Shown here: positions 25,701-36,322 of the stretch, in pieces | Numbering within the stretch: the first letter of the stretch is position 1 | How the letters are laid out: each line of letters opens with the position of its first letter | Assembly: GCA_002105175.1 (NCBI GenBank) | Contig: MCGE01000001.1 | Coordinates: forward strand, 3,720,001 to 3,784,000 | Reading direction: 5' to 3' | Source: Absidia repens | Lineage: Eukaryota > Mucoromycota > Mucoromycetes > Mucorales > Cunninghamellaceae | Length of the DNA stretch: 64,000 nucleotides | Program-made: the position numbers and the translations under genes | Notes under the pieces: model-generated | What the model was told of the DNA's origin: nothing | Seen by the model: the letters and a program-made list of their open reading frames with translations, nothing else | Databases searched by the model: none

Positions 25701-27091
25701 ACAATCGGCTGATCACCGTATCCATTTTGTTGCGCAGTGGTAGTAGCAGTAGGAAGAGGTGAAGATATATGTTGTTGTTGATCCAGTATAGACACATCAT
25801 TTTCACCCGACTTCAAACATTGCTTCATACGTTGAATCAAGAGCTGATCGACGGTGTTGTTGAGCCAGGGTTCATTTGGAGGGTAAAACGCCGGACGTTG
25901 TACTTTCACAGACAGTGGTTGAATTTCGTAAGCACGGCAAAAAAAGGCGCTTTCCATTCGTTTTGAGATAACCATTTTGACATCGTAGAATGTGGTTGTA
26001 GGCAGAAATTTGATCCAGGCCTGTGGAGCATAATCAGATTCACTTGTTGTTGCAAAACCAGAAGGAGTAGACACAAGATAAGAGGATGGTGATCGAACGG
26101 CGTTGTGGGAGTCACAGTAAGGAATACCATGTGTCACATGGGTGGTGATGATAAGCAGATCGTCTCGATGGTGCACTTTCTTAGAATGGTCGGGGACAGC
26201 GTCAAAGCGAGTGTTCCATAGAATGGCGATCGTCTTGGAAGTTTGTTTTTCAAGTGCGTTGATAAGGTGTGTGCGGTTTCTGCTTATATAAAGGCGCGGA
26301 TAAGGCTCTGTATTCTGTTGATGATCAGTTGATTCTTCAAGTAGCCGATGGAAGAGTGGGCCATGTAGTTCGTCATAGGTAGGTCGAGCATAGGCGAAGT
26401 TTTCATACCGCTGTACCATCATGGGCGATTCTTGCGGTGAAATAGCGGCAATGATATAAAAATCACTATGTGGGAATAAGAGAGTATGAGTATCATATTG
26501 ACTCCATCTATTGGTATAGTATTACCTTTTATCAGATAGTGATTGTGTTGGTTGTATATTCCGTCGTAAAAGTTCAACCGGTTCGGAAGTGACGGACCGT
26601 AGACTTTGATCAGTATCTTGTTTCAGACTATATCACACTATGTGTTAGTACTCGATAAGCAATGCCAGAGCCATCTCCCACCCCACTTACATATCATAAA
26701 GTTGTTGCAACATGGCGGCCTTTTTGTAAATGAGAGTGTGTTGTTGGTGATATTCCATCGCGTTCTGCCAAACAAGGGATAACTGTGCCTCGAATTGTTG
26801 ATATGTGGTATACGTTCGAGAATAAAGATTGCGTTCCAAAGTGGTTAAATCCATGGGATGTTTGATTTTCTTGTAATATGATTGATATGTCTTGGGTACC
26901 GCCATAATAAAAGGACCAGATAATTCAAACGACATCAAGTAATTCAGGGACTGTGTACATTTTCGTAAGAGCGTGTATTCCTTGTCCGTCATGACGTTGA
27001 CCGAATGTAGTTTGGAAGGCACTGTTGTATTAGAAGCTGTCGAGGATTGTTGTTGTTGTGGTGGTGGTGGTTCATCTGTTTTTGAAGTCAT
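22660..27091 (-). CDS. Bromodomain / FunK1-like protein kinase fusion, 1365 aa
   Basis: Proposed exons: 27091-26691, 26627-26526, 26465-25495, 25392-22814 and 22704-22660; the joins keep one frame. Residues 40-135 are a bromodomain: PKTYQSYYKKIKHPMDLTTLERNLY is the ZA loop and helix B region, followed by LVWQNAMEYHQQHTLIY. The acetyl-lysine-binding Asn of the usual YN motif is His115 here. Residues 170-490 are an uncharacterised region. Residues 516-760 are a protein kinase with candidate Lys538, catalytic loop HRDFSEAN (Asp629, Asn634) and IDFN in place of DFG (Asp658). The HRD-x-S-x-x-N and IDF-x-x-A patterns resemble the fungal FunK1 group. The C-terminal 500 residues are Ser/Pro-rich with a long Asp run, pointing to disorder. 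Likely nuclear (inference). The last exon (15 codons) is uncertain because its intron contains a T tract of over 30; a GC donor is an alternative. Confidence 0.8.
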
Positions 27092-27555
27092 ACAGATAAG
27101 CTCTGTTGCAGTTGGAGCTATGAATAATAATTTGTAATTCGTGAAAAAGTTTTTTTTTTTTTTTTGAACATAGTAGAGAGGGCAAATTTTGGATTTTATT
27201 TTTGGGAAACCAAATAAAACTCCGTCGACTAAGTCACGGATCGTTTTCAGTACAAGGAGAGTCATGCCCACCTGAATCATTCTATGTCCCAAAATCTCAC
27301 AAAAAAGCATTGATGTTTCTTTTTCTTTTTTTTCGTTTTTTCTTTTCTTTTCTTTTCTTTTTTCTGGCCCATACTTTACTGAAAGGCAAAGTAGCTGAGA
27401 GAAAGCAAAAATTGCTGGGCCACTGTTGGCGGACTGACGCGAGCGCAGCAAAACGAACATTTTTCTGGTATTAATTTCAAACCCAGAAGGTAACTCTATT
27501 TTTTATTTGAAATTGTAGTGATTTTCCTTCTTATTTTTATTTTTTATCTTTACTA
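27092..27555. promoter_or_regulatory. Divergent promoter region kinase fusion / RAD52
   Basis: 464 bp between outward-facing starts. It contains TTGGCGG at 27426-27432 and GACGCGA at 27436-27442, which resemble E2F/MBF (MluI cell-cycle box) sites used in fungi to drive S-phase and repair genes. A T run lies at 27150-27165. Functional assignment is inference. Confidence 0.35.
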
Positions 27556-28975
27556 ATGAGCGATCAACTTCCGACCGGAAGCAAGTTAGATCAATGCCTG
27601 GGACCTGAATGGATCTCACAACGTGCCGGACGTAAGTTCAATCAGGGGAAGGACTGTACTGTAACTGATCGATGTTTTTACTTTTTTGGGCCAACCAAGC
27701 TGGAGGAGCCAAGGTCATGTATATTCAAGGGAAAAGTGCAATCAATCTAGCAAATGAAATTTTCGGTTATGACGGATGGTCCAGCGAAGTCAGAGATTCT
27801 ATGGTGGAATTTGTAAGTAGTATCTTTCAACTCTATGAAATAATGCTAAAATAATGTGCATGTTTTTTTTCAGGTCGATGAATCGGAATCGGGACGGTTT
27901 ACTGTCGCTGTTGTAACCACGGTGCGGATCACTCTGAAAGATAAGAATTACCATGAGGATGTTGGATACGGTATTGCGGAAAATTGTAAGTCTAAGGCGG
28001 CCGCTTTTGGAAGGGCAAGAAAGGAAGCATCAACGGATGCCATGAAACGTGCACTACGACTATTTGGGAACGCTCTGGGCAATTGCTTATACGACACAAA
28101 CTATACAAAAAATGTTGGTAATATGAGTCGACCTGCTGTAAGTATTATGTGCGAAGAAGACTATTGTACGTCGCTTACTTCTTTTTTCTCTTCTTTTACT
28201 ATTGCTTAGGTCCCTTTTGTCCCGCTAGAGCTTTACCGGCATCCTCATATCCGTAAAACGATTGAAGAACAAATGAAACGATCCTCAGATAATCAACCTA
28301 CAATAGCAAATACCTCTTCCTCAACCTCTTTTCCATATACTAAGCCAACAACGATACAAAAACAGTCTGTAGAAAATAAACCAACAACGCACAAGTATAT
28401 AGTATCATCATCATCATCCTCAGCACCACCAGCACCACCAGCACCACCAGCACCACCAGCATCACCAGCAGTATCAGCATCTGCATCATCTGCGGCGCCA
28501 GCAACAACAACAGTAGTAGTACCTGCAGCAGCACCAACAGCAGCAGCACCAACACCTAACTCCTCTCTTTCAGCTTACAAAAACGATGAAGTCAAACGCC
28601 TAATAGACAACGATATTGAAATAGAAATGTTTGATGAGGATAGTTTTATTTTAGGTAAGTAGCACCTTTTTTTATATACGAATATATATGATGAAAGAAC
28701 GCGGATGACTCACCCCTTCTTTATATATGTATATATACAACTATAAATAGACGACGATGATGATGAATTCTATGCTGAAGTAGCCAATAACCATAGGTAG
28801 GTATAGCATTAAGAAAAAAATCCCTCCCCCAATGATTGATACTAGATTAATTTTTACTTCATCTTTTGAAAAATTTAGTATGCCACTTAGCCCACCACCG
28901 TCCCGTGCCAACAACCATGTATCCATACAAGCACCAACAAACGATAATCCACCCTCCAAACGCCAACGACAATGA
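27556..28975 (+). CDS. rad52: DNA repair protein RAD52, 346 aa
   Basis: Six exons: 27556-27631, 27700-27812, 27874-28137, 28210-28654, 28751-28796 and 28879-28975. Joining exon 1 to 2 at 27631/27700 restores the family signature ISQRAGPGGAKVMYIQG, followed by INLANEIFGYDGWSS, YHEDVGYG, KEASTDAMKRALRLFGNALGN and the conserved Cys-Leu-Tyr. Residues 1-165 are the DNA-binding, ring-forming annealing domain. The C-terminal half is low complexity (Ala/Pro repeats from a CCAGCA-like triplet tract, then an acidic DEDSFIL and DDDDDEFYAEVANN segment), where RPA and RAD51 interaction normally maps. The ending SKRQRQ looks like a nuclear signal. RAD52 mediates RAD51 loading and single-strand annealing. 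Shorter than yeast Rad52 (471 aa), but domains are complete. Confidence 0.95.
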
Positions 28976-29314
28976 ATTTGTATTGGTTTCTTAGTATAGT
29001 TTCTATACCCCCCCTTTCCCGCTACATATATGCTTTTATTATACAATAAAATATTGCATCAATCTATTTATTTTTTATTCTTTTTAATAAAATAAAAAAT
29101 GTCTACCTCTTTATCGTATCGTATATTCAGTATCGCCTTCATCCCAGATCCACATACATTTTATAAAATGATTTATACCCTAATGTTTATACCCATCATA
29201 TCCCCCCCCCTCCACCTCAAATGCTAATAAAACCATGATTCAATATATTGTCTGCTACGTTTTTTATACAATAAAATCATGATTCAACATGATGCCTGCT
29301 ATTTGGCTTTTTTT

Positions 29315-29371
<57 letters not shown>

Positions 29372-29672
29372 TAGTGGTGACTTGATGGATTCTATCGTAT
29401 ACATTCTATAAGTTCAATACAAACTAATACACACATATTTTATATAACGATTGATACATCACATTTCATTTGACCCCTACTTTCGTCTCATTCCTATGCA
29501 TCCATTTAAATGATTGATAATATCTATATATATATATATATATAAATATTTTTTTATTGTCATGATAACAGTTCCAAAAAAAAAAATACACATACACTAA
29601 GTAGAAAATAAAATAAAAATCCACTAAATGATCTACTACACTACACTACACTAATATCAAAAAAAGTCTAAT
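28976..29672. other. Intergenic region between convergent genes
   Basis: Spacer between RAD52 and adenosine kinase. It has several AATAAA-like signals in plus orientation (about 29045, 29086, 29272), a (TG)n microsatellite at 29319-29370 and a TATATA run near 29526-29545. Confidence 0.6.
29319..29370. repeat. (TG)n microsatellite
   Basis: About 26 uninterrupted TG units preceded by a T run. Seen directly. Confidence 0.95.
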
Positions 29673-30939
29673 CTAAAAAGTGGGGAGGGTACCCTTGGCA
29701 GCACCTTGAGGGTAAGTGGGACCGACTTGCTTGATGACGAGACCAGCGACGTAGTGACCGGCTTGGACACAGCGGGCGAGATCAGTGACACCTTGAGCAT
29801 AGAGACCCATGAAACCACCACAGAAAGCATCACCAGCACCGTTGGTATCGACGATATCCTTGCTTTCGACCTTGTTGACGGGGTAAGCGTCGACCTTGTC
29901 ACCGACAGCGACGACAGTGGAGTCGGAACCTTGGGTGATGACAACCACACGGGGACGGTCGTTGCCCTTGGGGAGTTGAGAGAGCTTGGCAGCAATCACC
30001 TTGACGTCATGGGTTTCTTCAAATCCGGCTTGCTTGGCGTATGTGCGAGCTTCGTCTTCGTTACCACAGAGGATATCGGTGTTCTTGATGATGGTATCCA
30101 AACGTTCCTTGAAGAATTGGGACAAGAAGGGGGCGCTGAGGTTGAGGGCAAAGGTCTTGTTGTTCTTGGCAGCATATTCGGAAATAGCCACAGAGGAGTT
30201 GAAGCCGCCATCGTGAGTCAAGAAGAATCCACCCACATAGTAGTAAGTGGCTTCTTCAACCAATTTCCAGTTTTCAGGTTGTTGCACAAATTCGAAGGTG
30301 AACAGATCGGCAGCACCCAAGTTGGTGACGAGAGATCTATTGAAAACAAATGACAGACAGAGAAAAGTTTCACCATTGTCAGTAATCCATTCCAAGCATC
30401 CCCCTCTCCCTCATCCCTCCTTTTGACACACTCTCCATCCTCTCGTCCTCATTCTTCTCCCTCCTTACCGATCGTGACCAGTAATCAAAGCAGCACAAGT
30501 ACCAGTGGGAGCGGAGGTGATGATTTGGTAGTTGGTCTTGATGCCATCGGCTTCAGCAGCGTTCTTGATGGTGGTGGCATAAGCATCGTTGGAGACGGCG
30601 CCCATGTAGACGGTGCTGTTAGGAGGCATGATGTATTGAGCACCACGAGCAGTGTTTTGGGCAGCACCACCAGCAACGTACACAACAGGATAGGTTTCAA
30701 CTAATTCCTTGTACCTATACGGGATGGATTGTATATGATAAACAGTTAATACTGATGCGGGATGAGATTGGTCTGAAGGAGGGAATTGTGGTTGTTCTTG
30801 CTACTTACAAAGGTTGATGTTCTTCACCGGCCAAAATGGCATCGTTGGATTTGAGCTTATATTTGGCCAAAAGTTCATCAGACACATTAGCTTGGATATC
30901 CAATAAGGGGTTTTCGAGAGCAAGAAGAGAATAAGGCAT
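29673..30939 (-). CDS. ado1: Adenosine kinase, 346 aa
   Basis: Three exons: 30939-30809, 30714-30469 and 30336-29673. PfkB-family sugar kinase fold: N-terminal LLALENPLLDIQANV, the GGAAQNTARGAQ substrate loop, GTCAALITGHDRSLVTNLGAA, and the signature DIVDTNGAGDAFCGGF with catalytic base Asp295. It phosphorylates adenosine to AMP with ATP, clearing the by-product of SAM-dependent methylation in the cytosol. Length is the same as in other eukaryotes (about 340-345). Codons are GC-ending far more often than in the neighbouring genes, as expected of a highly expressed gene. A long frame exists on the opposite strand because of this bias and is not a gene. Confidence 0.97.
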
Positions 30940-31286
30940 ATTAAAGTGTGTGTTTTATAGTATTAAATATTAAAAAAGAGAAGAATAATAAAAAAAGGGC
31001 GCGCCGTTTTTATGAATGCCAAAAAATTTTCGTACTAAGCACCATCTTTCATTTTGAATTCTGATTGGCTGATTCGGTCTGAACCCATCTACTTTTTTTT
31101 TGGGAGGGGAGGAAGCATGGGGATTGTATGACAAAAAAGGCATGATTGAGAAATGTACATTTTGAACAAAAAAAAAAAAATACATAAAAGGTCGAATGAC
31201 TGTATCGATCCTAATGATTTTGAAATATTTTATATTTATTTTCATTTCTTATTATTTTTCATCATCATTCAGATAATCCAACCAGC
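30940..31286. promoter_or_regulatory. Divergent promoter region adenosine kinase / GT15
   Basis: 347 bp between two outward-facing starts. It holds the palindrome GGCGCGCC at 30998-31005 in otherwise AT-rich DNA and an ATTGGCTG (CCAAT-like) site near 31063. Roles are inferred. Confidence 0.4.
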
Positions 31287-32913
31287 ATGTTCGACAAGTA
31301 TCGACGAAAACGATCAAGGTATATTGGCTTGATCAGGATATTTGCCATGATTTCCTTCGCCTTGTGGGCGGTTCGTGCCTTTTTCTTTCCATCAACGTCT
31401 CTTTCTTTTCCCAGCCCTTCGTTTGCGTCACACTCGCCAAAAAAAGATACCTTCATGAGTCATCATCTAGCCCCACCATCACCTCCATATCGATATGCTG
31501 ACCAACAACAAGAAACAACAAACGGTGCTGAGCCTGGGTTGTCGCCGATCGATCAATCACTCGGTTCCAATTATTGGCACCAAAACCGACGTCCGGTTCA
31601 ATTGAACAAGGATATCCCAGATAACAAGCGGGCTAAGGGGGTGATTGTAATTTTGGCACGCAACAGCAACCTACACGGGGTCAGGGCGTCTTTACGTCAA
31701 TTTGAGGCACGCATTAATCACCGATTCCATTATCCATATGTATTTTTGAACGAGGAGCCATTTACCGATGAGTTCAAGCATTATGTCAACCTATTGATTT
31801 CGTCCACTGCCCAATATGGCCTTATCCCTCGACAGATCCTCGACCAGCACCGGGTTGGACCGCCAACGGGACACGTACGTCCACATCAGCGACCTGGTGG
31901 GGCTATCCTGATCATATCGATCAAGAAAAGGCTAAGTTAAAACGAGAAGAAATGGCGGCCTTGGAATCACCACCGCCTTACGCAGGTAAACAAATATACA
32001 TATATAATCAGAATATTCCAAATATATTATAGAGATATTCACTTTTTGTTATCGTTATGCGTGCGGGGTTTAAAATAGACAGTGAAAGTTATCGCCACAT
32101 GTGTCGATTCCAATCAGGATTTTTTTTCCGACATCCTTTACTGGACGGGTACGATTACTACTGGCGTGTGGAGCCGGATGTGGATTTTTATTGCGATGTA
32201 GACTATGATGTGTTTCAGTTGATGAAGGATAAAGGATTTAAATATGGTTGGAATATCGCCATCCAAGAGATTCCAGAAACCATCCAGACTCTCTGGGCAG
32301 CCACGCGACGATTCCTGCAGCGATTCCCGGCCTACGGTGTGTTTGATTCCGAGCAAAGCTTACTCACATGGATTATGAAATTTGACGAGAATCAGATCGA
32401 TGATTACAATGGCTGCCATTTCTGGTCCAATTTTGAAATTGGTTCGCTTGATTTCTTTCGAAGCAAACCTTACTTGGATTTCTTTGATCATCTTGATCAA
32501 GAAGGCGGTTTCTTTTATGAAAGGTAAATGAAAAAAAAAAAAAATAGAGAACGTGGAAGAAAGTCAATGGAATTCACATTTCTTATTTTATTTTTTTTGA
32601 ACGGGGATAATAATAATAAAAAAAAAAAAGATGGGGAGACGCACCTGTTCATTCCATTGCTGCCGCTCTTTTGTTGAAAAAAAGCGAAATTCATTTCTTC
32701 AATGACATTGGTTACAATCACCCACCTATTGCTCATTGTCCGACGGAAAGTTACTTGCAAGAAAAATGTCATTGTGACCCAGCAATTAATATTGATTGGA
32801 AAGATGGAAGTTGTGCCATTCCTTACAAGGATATTGATCCTCATTTTGTGTGGGATGAATTCACATATTATCAGGAAACGAATCCATTTAGGTTGAAAAA
32901 TGATTTTGTATAA
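31287..32913 (+). pseudogene. KTR/MNT1-type alpha-1,2-mannosyltransferase (GT15), reading frame broken
   Basis: Exons 31287-31985, 32079-32523 and 32631-32913. Residues 12-32 form a signal-anchor, so a type II Golgi protein. GT15 landmarks: VILARNSNLHGVRASLRQFE, YPYVFLNEEPFTDEFK, SESYRHMCRFQSGFFFRHPLL, the donor/metal-site region YYWRVEPDVDFYCDVDY, and the C-terminal [15 protein letters not shown]. The family transfers mannose from GDP-mannose to O- and N-glycans. In exon 1 the frame that ends ..GLIP and the frame that resumes at WGYPDHID differ by one base, and about 60 nt of unexpected sequence lies between (about 31830-31900). One missing base would keep an open frame through the insert. 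No canonical intron solves it: the only GT..AG pairs here are 15 and 36 nt long and do not change phase. It is either a real mutation or an assembly error; three other single-base breaks in this window favour the latter. Confidence 0.8.
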
Positions 32914-33033
32914 GTGGACAAAATAAAAAAATCTTAATTGGGGATAGCATGATGAGAACGAGTGTATGTACATTTTGGTTTTTTGAGCGAGTAGTTGGGC
33001 AAACTAGGTCCAATATTCTGGGCCACATACCCG

Positions 33034-33065
<32 letters not shown>

Positions 33066-35144
33066 GCCTCAATCCTATCCTGCATCACTATTTTAAATAT
33101 CGCATCCACTTATTTTATCATCCACTCATAAATATTTAACCAAGATTTCCATGTGGATAGCGTTTTTTTTTTTATTCTTCAATCACGTATATCTATCATG
33201 CATCATTGTATCATTACTGTTCTATAGTATTAGCATTCAGGTGATTTAGCATAGGATAACTAATGTATGTGGGCTACTGTAATCAGAGGGCTGTGACTAA
33301 AAATAATAATTTAAAACCCGCCACATGAATTTCTATTTTCTCCCCATTCTCTTTTTCTTTCCTTCTTTTTTCTTCACCATCCAACTTCGTTGAGGTTGTA
33401 GTGATGTCAGATTAGAGTCAGGACTAGTTTAGAAGGGTTTTCAGCTCAGGTATTACAAGATGCATGGGGAAACCCTTTCATTTTGTAACTAGGATCTGTA
33501 AGCGCCATTAGTTGGCTTTTTGGAGCCTGCAGTAGCTTAGCTTAGTGTTAGTTTGCCCATAGTTGTACCTATATTGAATAAATATATTGAATAAAAAATG
33601 TCCCTTTTTACATGTTTACATGCTTTACTGGAAAATACCCCATTAGTCGTTCTCATGTCTTGTGCAACAGATCTCATTTTTGCTACCGTCCCTTTTTGAT
33701 TAGTGTTAACTGCTTTTATGTTTCAGTCAAAGATATCTCTGTGTCTCTCTCATGCCTTGTATTGTACATTATGTTAGATCCCATTTTATATTTGGGTCTC
33801 TTGATTAGTATTGACTATCCTTAAAACCACACTTTAAACTTCCTCATGCTTCGTCCAATAGATTCTTCTATTGAATCCCTTGCCGCTATGTACCCTCTCT
33901 TTTAGTTTTAGTATATACCGATATACTTTAATAAAATATCTCCTTTTTATATATCATCTTCTGGCACATTTGATAATGAGCAATGTTCCTATTTTGATTG
34001 TTTTGTATTGTTCTACCGAAACACTTACACTCAAACCCCAATATAGTTACTCCCCTTCCCATAGTGCTCCAGGAACTGGTTGTCAGTCTTATGATGATAG
34101 GTCACTCATCATATTCCAGCTCGATCAATCTAGGTCTTCCTGTGCATAGAGAATTTTTCCCTATTTTTTAGCTTATCTATGACTATCTACCCCACCTCTG
34201 AGGTCATGCCACTGGCTGGCTGGCAGTTCTATGTCAACTAATATGAAATTGGCTGTACTCTCACTCTACCATTCTATCAGTCAACATGAATCATGCCGCC
34301 AGCATTAGACTTAACGTACTGTCTACACCAGTCTGTTCTTTTTTTTTTTTTTTTTGCATGCGGTATAGTGATAATAAAAAAACACTGAAACCAGTTGAGC
34401 CCAACGAGCCACCCATGAAGGTGCAAAATGGCGCGGGGGAATTCTGATTTCCCAAACAACAAAAATCACACTTCAACAGCCTCTCACCCTGACGCCAAGT
34501 AGATCAATTTTTTAAAAAGTGTGAAAATGTTTGCTTTCCTACGTAGCATCTTCTACTCTGAAGTTGGGGAGTGTGTTCAGAACCATACCCTCCAGAACCG
34601 TTGAGAATACAAAATATTGCAACAATGAACGTTTGCCGTACGTTTTTGCTGAAATTCATCATGGTAATAAAAAGGCAAAGGAAGATTGGTTAGTAGATAA
34701 CTCACAAGCTACCTTCTTCTTTGTCTGATTGAAGTTCGAGTAAATTATATTCCAGCACTTGAGGTTCAGCTACCTGATATTTTCTCCTCGACATTTTCCA
34801 GCCGATTTCGCCAAGGCAACCGCCCCTTGACTTGGCAAGACAATTTATCTAGCTATATATGATTCTGTTGCTGCTGCTGCTACCGCTGCCGCTGTGTAGT
34901 AAAATATAGGTGTCGAAATATTCCTTTTTTGCAGCCAACCCATAAGCTGTACACAGAGCGGGGCGGTCAAGTCCAGCAGGCCCATCATTTTTCGCTGGCA
35001 CAGAAAAATAAAACCCGCAGAGTCTATATTTTTTATTATTTTGGACTCCCGCGCCTGTTGATTGTTTTTTTTTCTGTCCTCGTTCTCGCGCCCATTTCGA
35101 ATTCCTCATCTCCCTTTCTCTCTCTACTCCCGAATCATCTCATC
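32914..35144. other. Long intergenic region with dispersed repeat and T tracts
   Basis: About 2.2 kb without a supported gene. It holds a T run of nearly 30 at 33035-33064, repeat copy C at about 33350-33945, and unassigned sequence from 34000 to the prefoldin gene. A frame at 34531-34728 has no coding character. Confidence 0.6.
33350..33945 (+). repeat. Dispersed repeat copy C (subfamily 1)
   Basis: Starts with CTTTTTTCTTCACCATCCAAC, shares TCAGGACTAGTTTAGAAGGG and the core GATGCATGGGGAAACCCTTT (33460-33479) with copy F at 52 kb, contains AATAAA near 33571 and 33588, then tandem sub-modules of the type AGATC-CATTTT..TTGATTAGTGTTGACT, and ends ACTTTAATAAAATATC near 33926-33940. Confidence 0.8.
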
Positions 35145-35267
35145 ATGAGCAGTGCATCCGATATCGAAAGCAATCCTCGTGGGATCCCCCGATCGCCTTT
35201 TGTGGTAAGCCCGTTTGTCATCACCTGGCAGAGAATAAAATACTGATCATCTCATCCTGTCATCTCA

Positions 35268-35303
<36 letters not shown>

Positions 35304-35955
35304 ATAGGAACGTGTTGAAGATTATGTGTCAGAAGCTGAACCTGTTGAAATAGTCTTAAAAAATTCCAAGAAGCTATCAGGTAAAATAGATACACCATGT
35401 GCCTCTCCATCTGCCTCTTTTCGCCCTATTAATTCTCTTCACATTTCAGCAAATACAAGTTTATGGAAGTCAACTTATTGCAACGACGTAAAGTGTTAGA
35501 AGAAAAGATCCCTGAAATTGAAAAAACACTTGCCATGGTAGGCTTCTTGACGGAAAAGCAAGATGCAACGGAACCTGTGTACACCGATTTTGAACTGAAC
35601 GATACTTTGTATGCTCAAGCGAAAATTGAACCTTCGGGTACCGTCTATCTTTGGCTGGGGGTAAGTGTGTGTGTGTGTGTGTGTGTAGGTGTATATGTGT
35701 CAGATATAGTAAACTTTTTTTTTATATATGTATATAATTCTTTAGGCTAATGTGATGTTGGAATATAGTTTTGAAGAAGCCACGGATCTGTTAACTTCGA
35801 AACTGAAGACGGCCAAGAATTCTTTAAAGAACACCATCGAAGACTTGTCCTTCTTACGTGATCAAATCACCACTATGGAAGTCAATACCGCTCGTGTCTA
35901 CAATTGGGATGTGAAGCAACGGCGTGTCGCTAGAGCACAAACTGCTACCGCTTAG
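35145..35955 (+). CDS. pac10: Prefoldin subunit 3 (PAC10/VBP1), one-base frame break in exon 2
   Basis: Exons 35145-35204, 35308-35380, 35450-35660 and 35746-35955. The N terminus [18 protein letters not shown] and the C-terminal coiled coil ([20 protein letters not shown], and a second helix after the [16 protein letters not shown] hairpin) are diagnostic of prefoldin 3, one of two alpha-type subunits of the hexamer that hands actin and tubulin to CCT. The frame at the start of exon 2 and the frame required at its end (LKKFQEAI) differ by one base at the A6 run 35358-35363; a run of seven would give an intact protein of 184 aa. Because the gene is otherwise perfect and normally important, an undercalled homopolymer is the likely cause (inference). 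Confidence 0.9.
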
Positions 35956-36322
35956 GTTGTCAACCCCTACCCCCCTTTTTTATATACATCAAAAGATGAC
36001 CATAGCCTACAAAATCATATCATTCAACTCCCCTTCAATTTTTTTACATAGGCAATAACCCTCTTTTTTTTTTCTACAGTATACACACACACTCTCTCTC
36101 TACCCCTTCTTCTTTTTTTTATCATTATTCATTTGATTCACAAATAAAAATAAAATTTGACATGACACATAGGGTTTATTTTTTGGGGGTTTATAATCAA
36201 TGATGATGGAAATGTGTTTTTTATTGTGTTGTATTGTATAGATGAGATGTAATACATAGAATATATAATAAAAGTTATATTGACCCAATTGTAAAATAAC
36301 TATGAGACTAAGTAATACTGAA
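35956..36322. other. Intergenic spacer between convergent genes
   Basis: 3' ends of prefoldin 3 and the CUE protein gene; AATAAA-like signals on both strands (36143 region plus, 36262 region). No gene is seen. Confidence 0.55.

Noticed and set aside
29319..29370. TG array as a telomeric or centromeric repeat
   Set aside because: It is an isolated microsatellite in a 3' intergenic spacer, with no telomere-like variation or subtelomeric context.
29706..30353. Long open frame opposite the adenosine kinase
   Set aside because: It mirrors the biased codons of a certain gene on the other strand and has no start context or homology.
31879..31893. GTACGT..CAG as an intron in the GT15 gene
   Set aside because: Only 15 nt long, far below a functional intron, and a multiple of three so it would not repair the frame.
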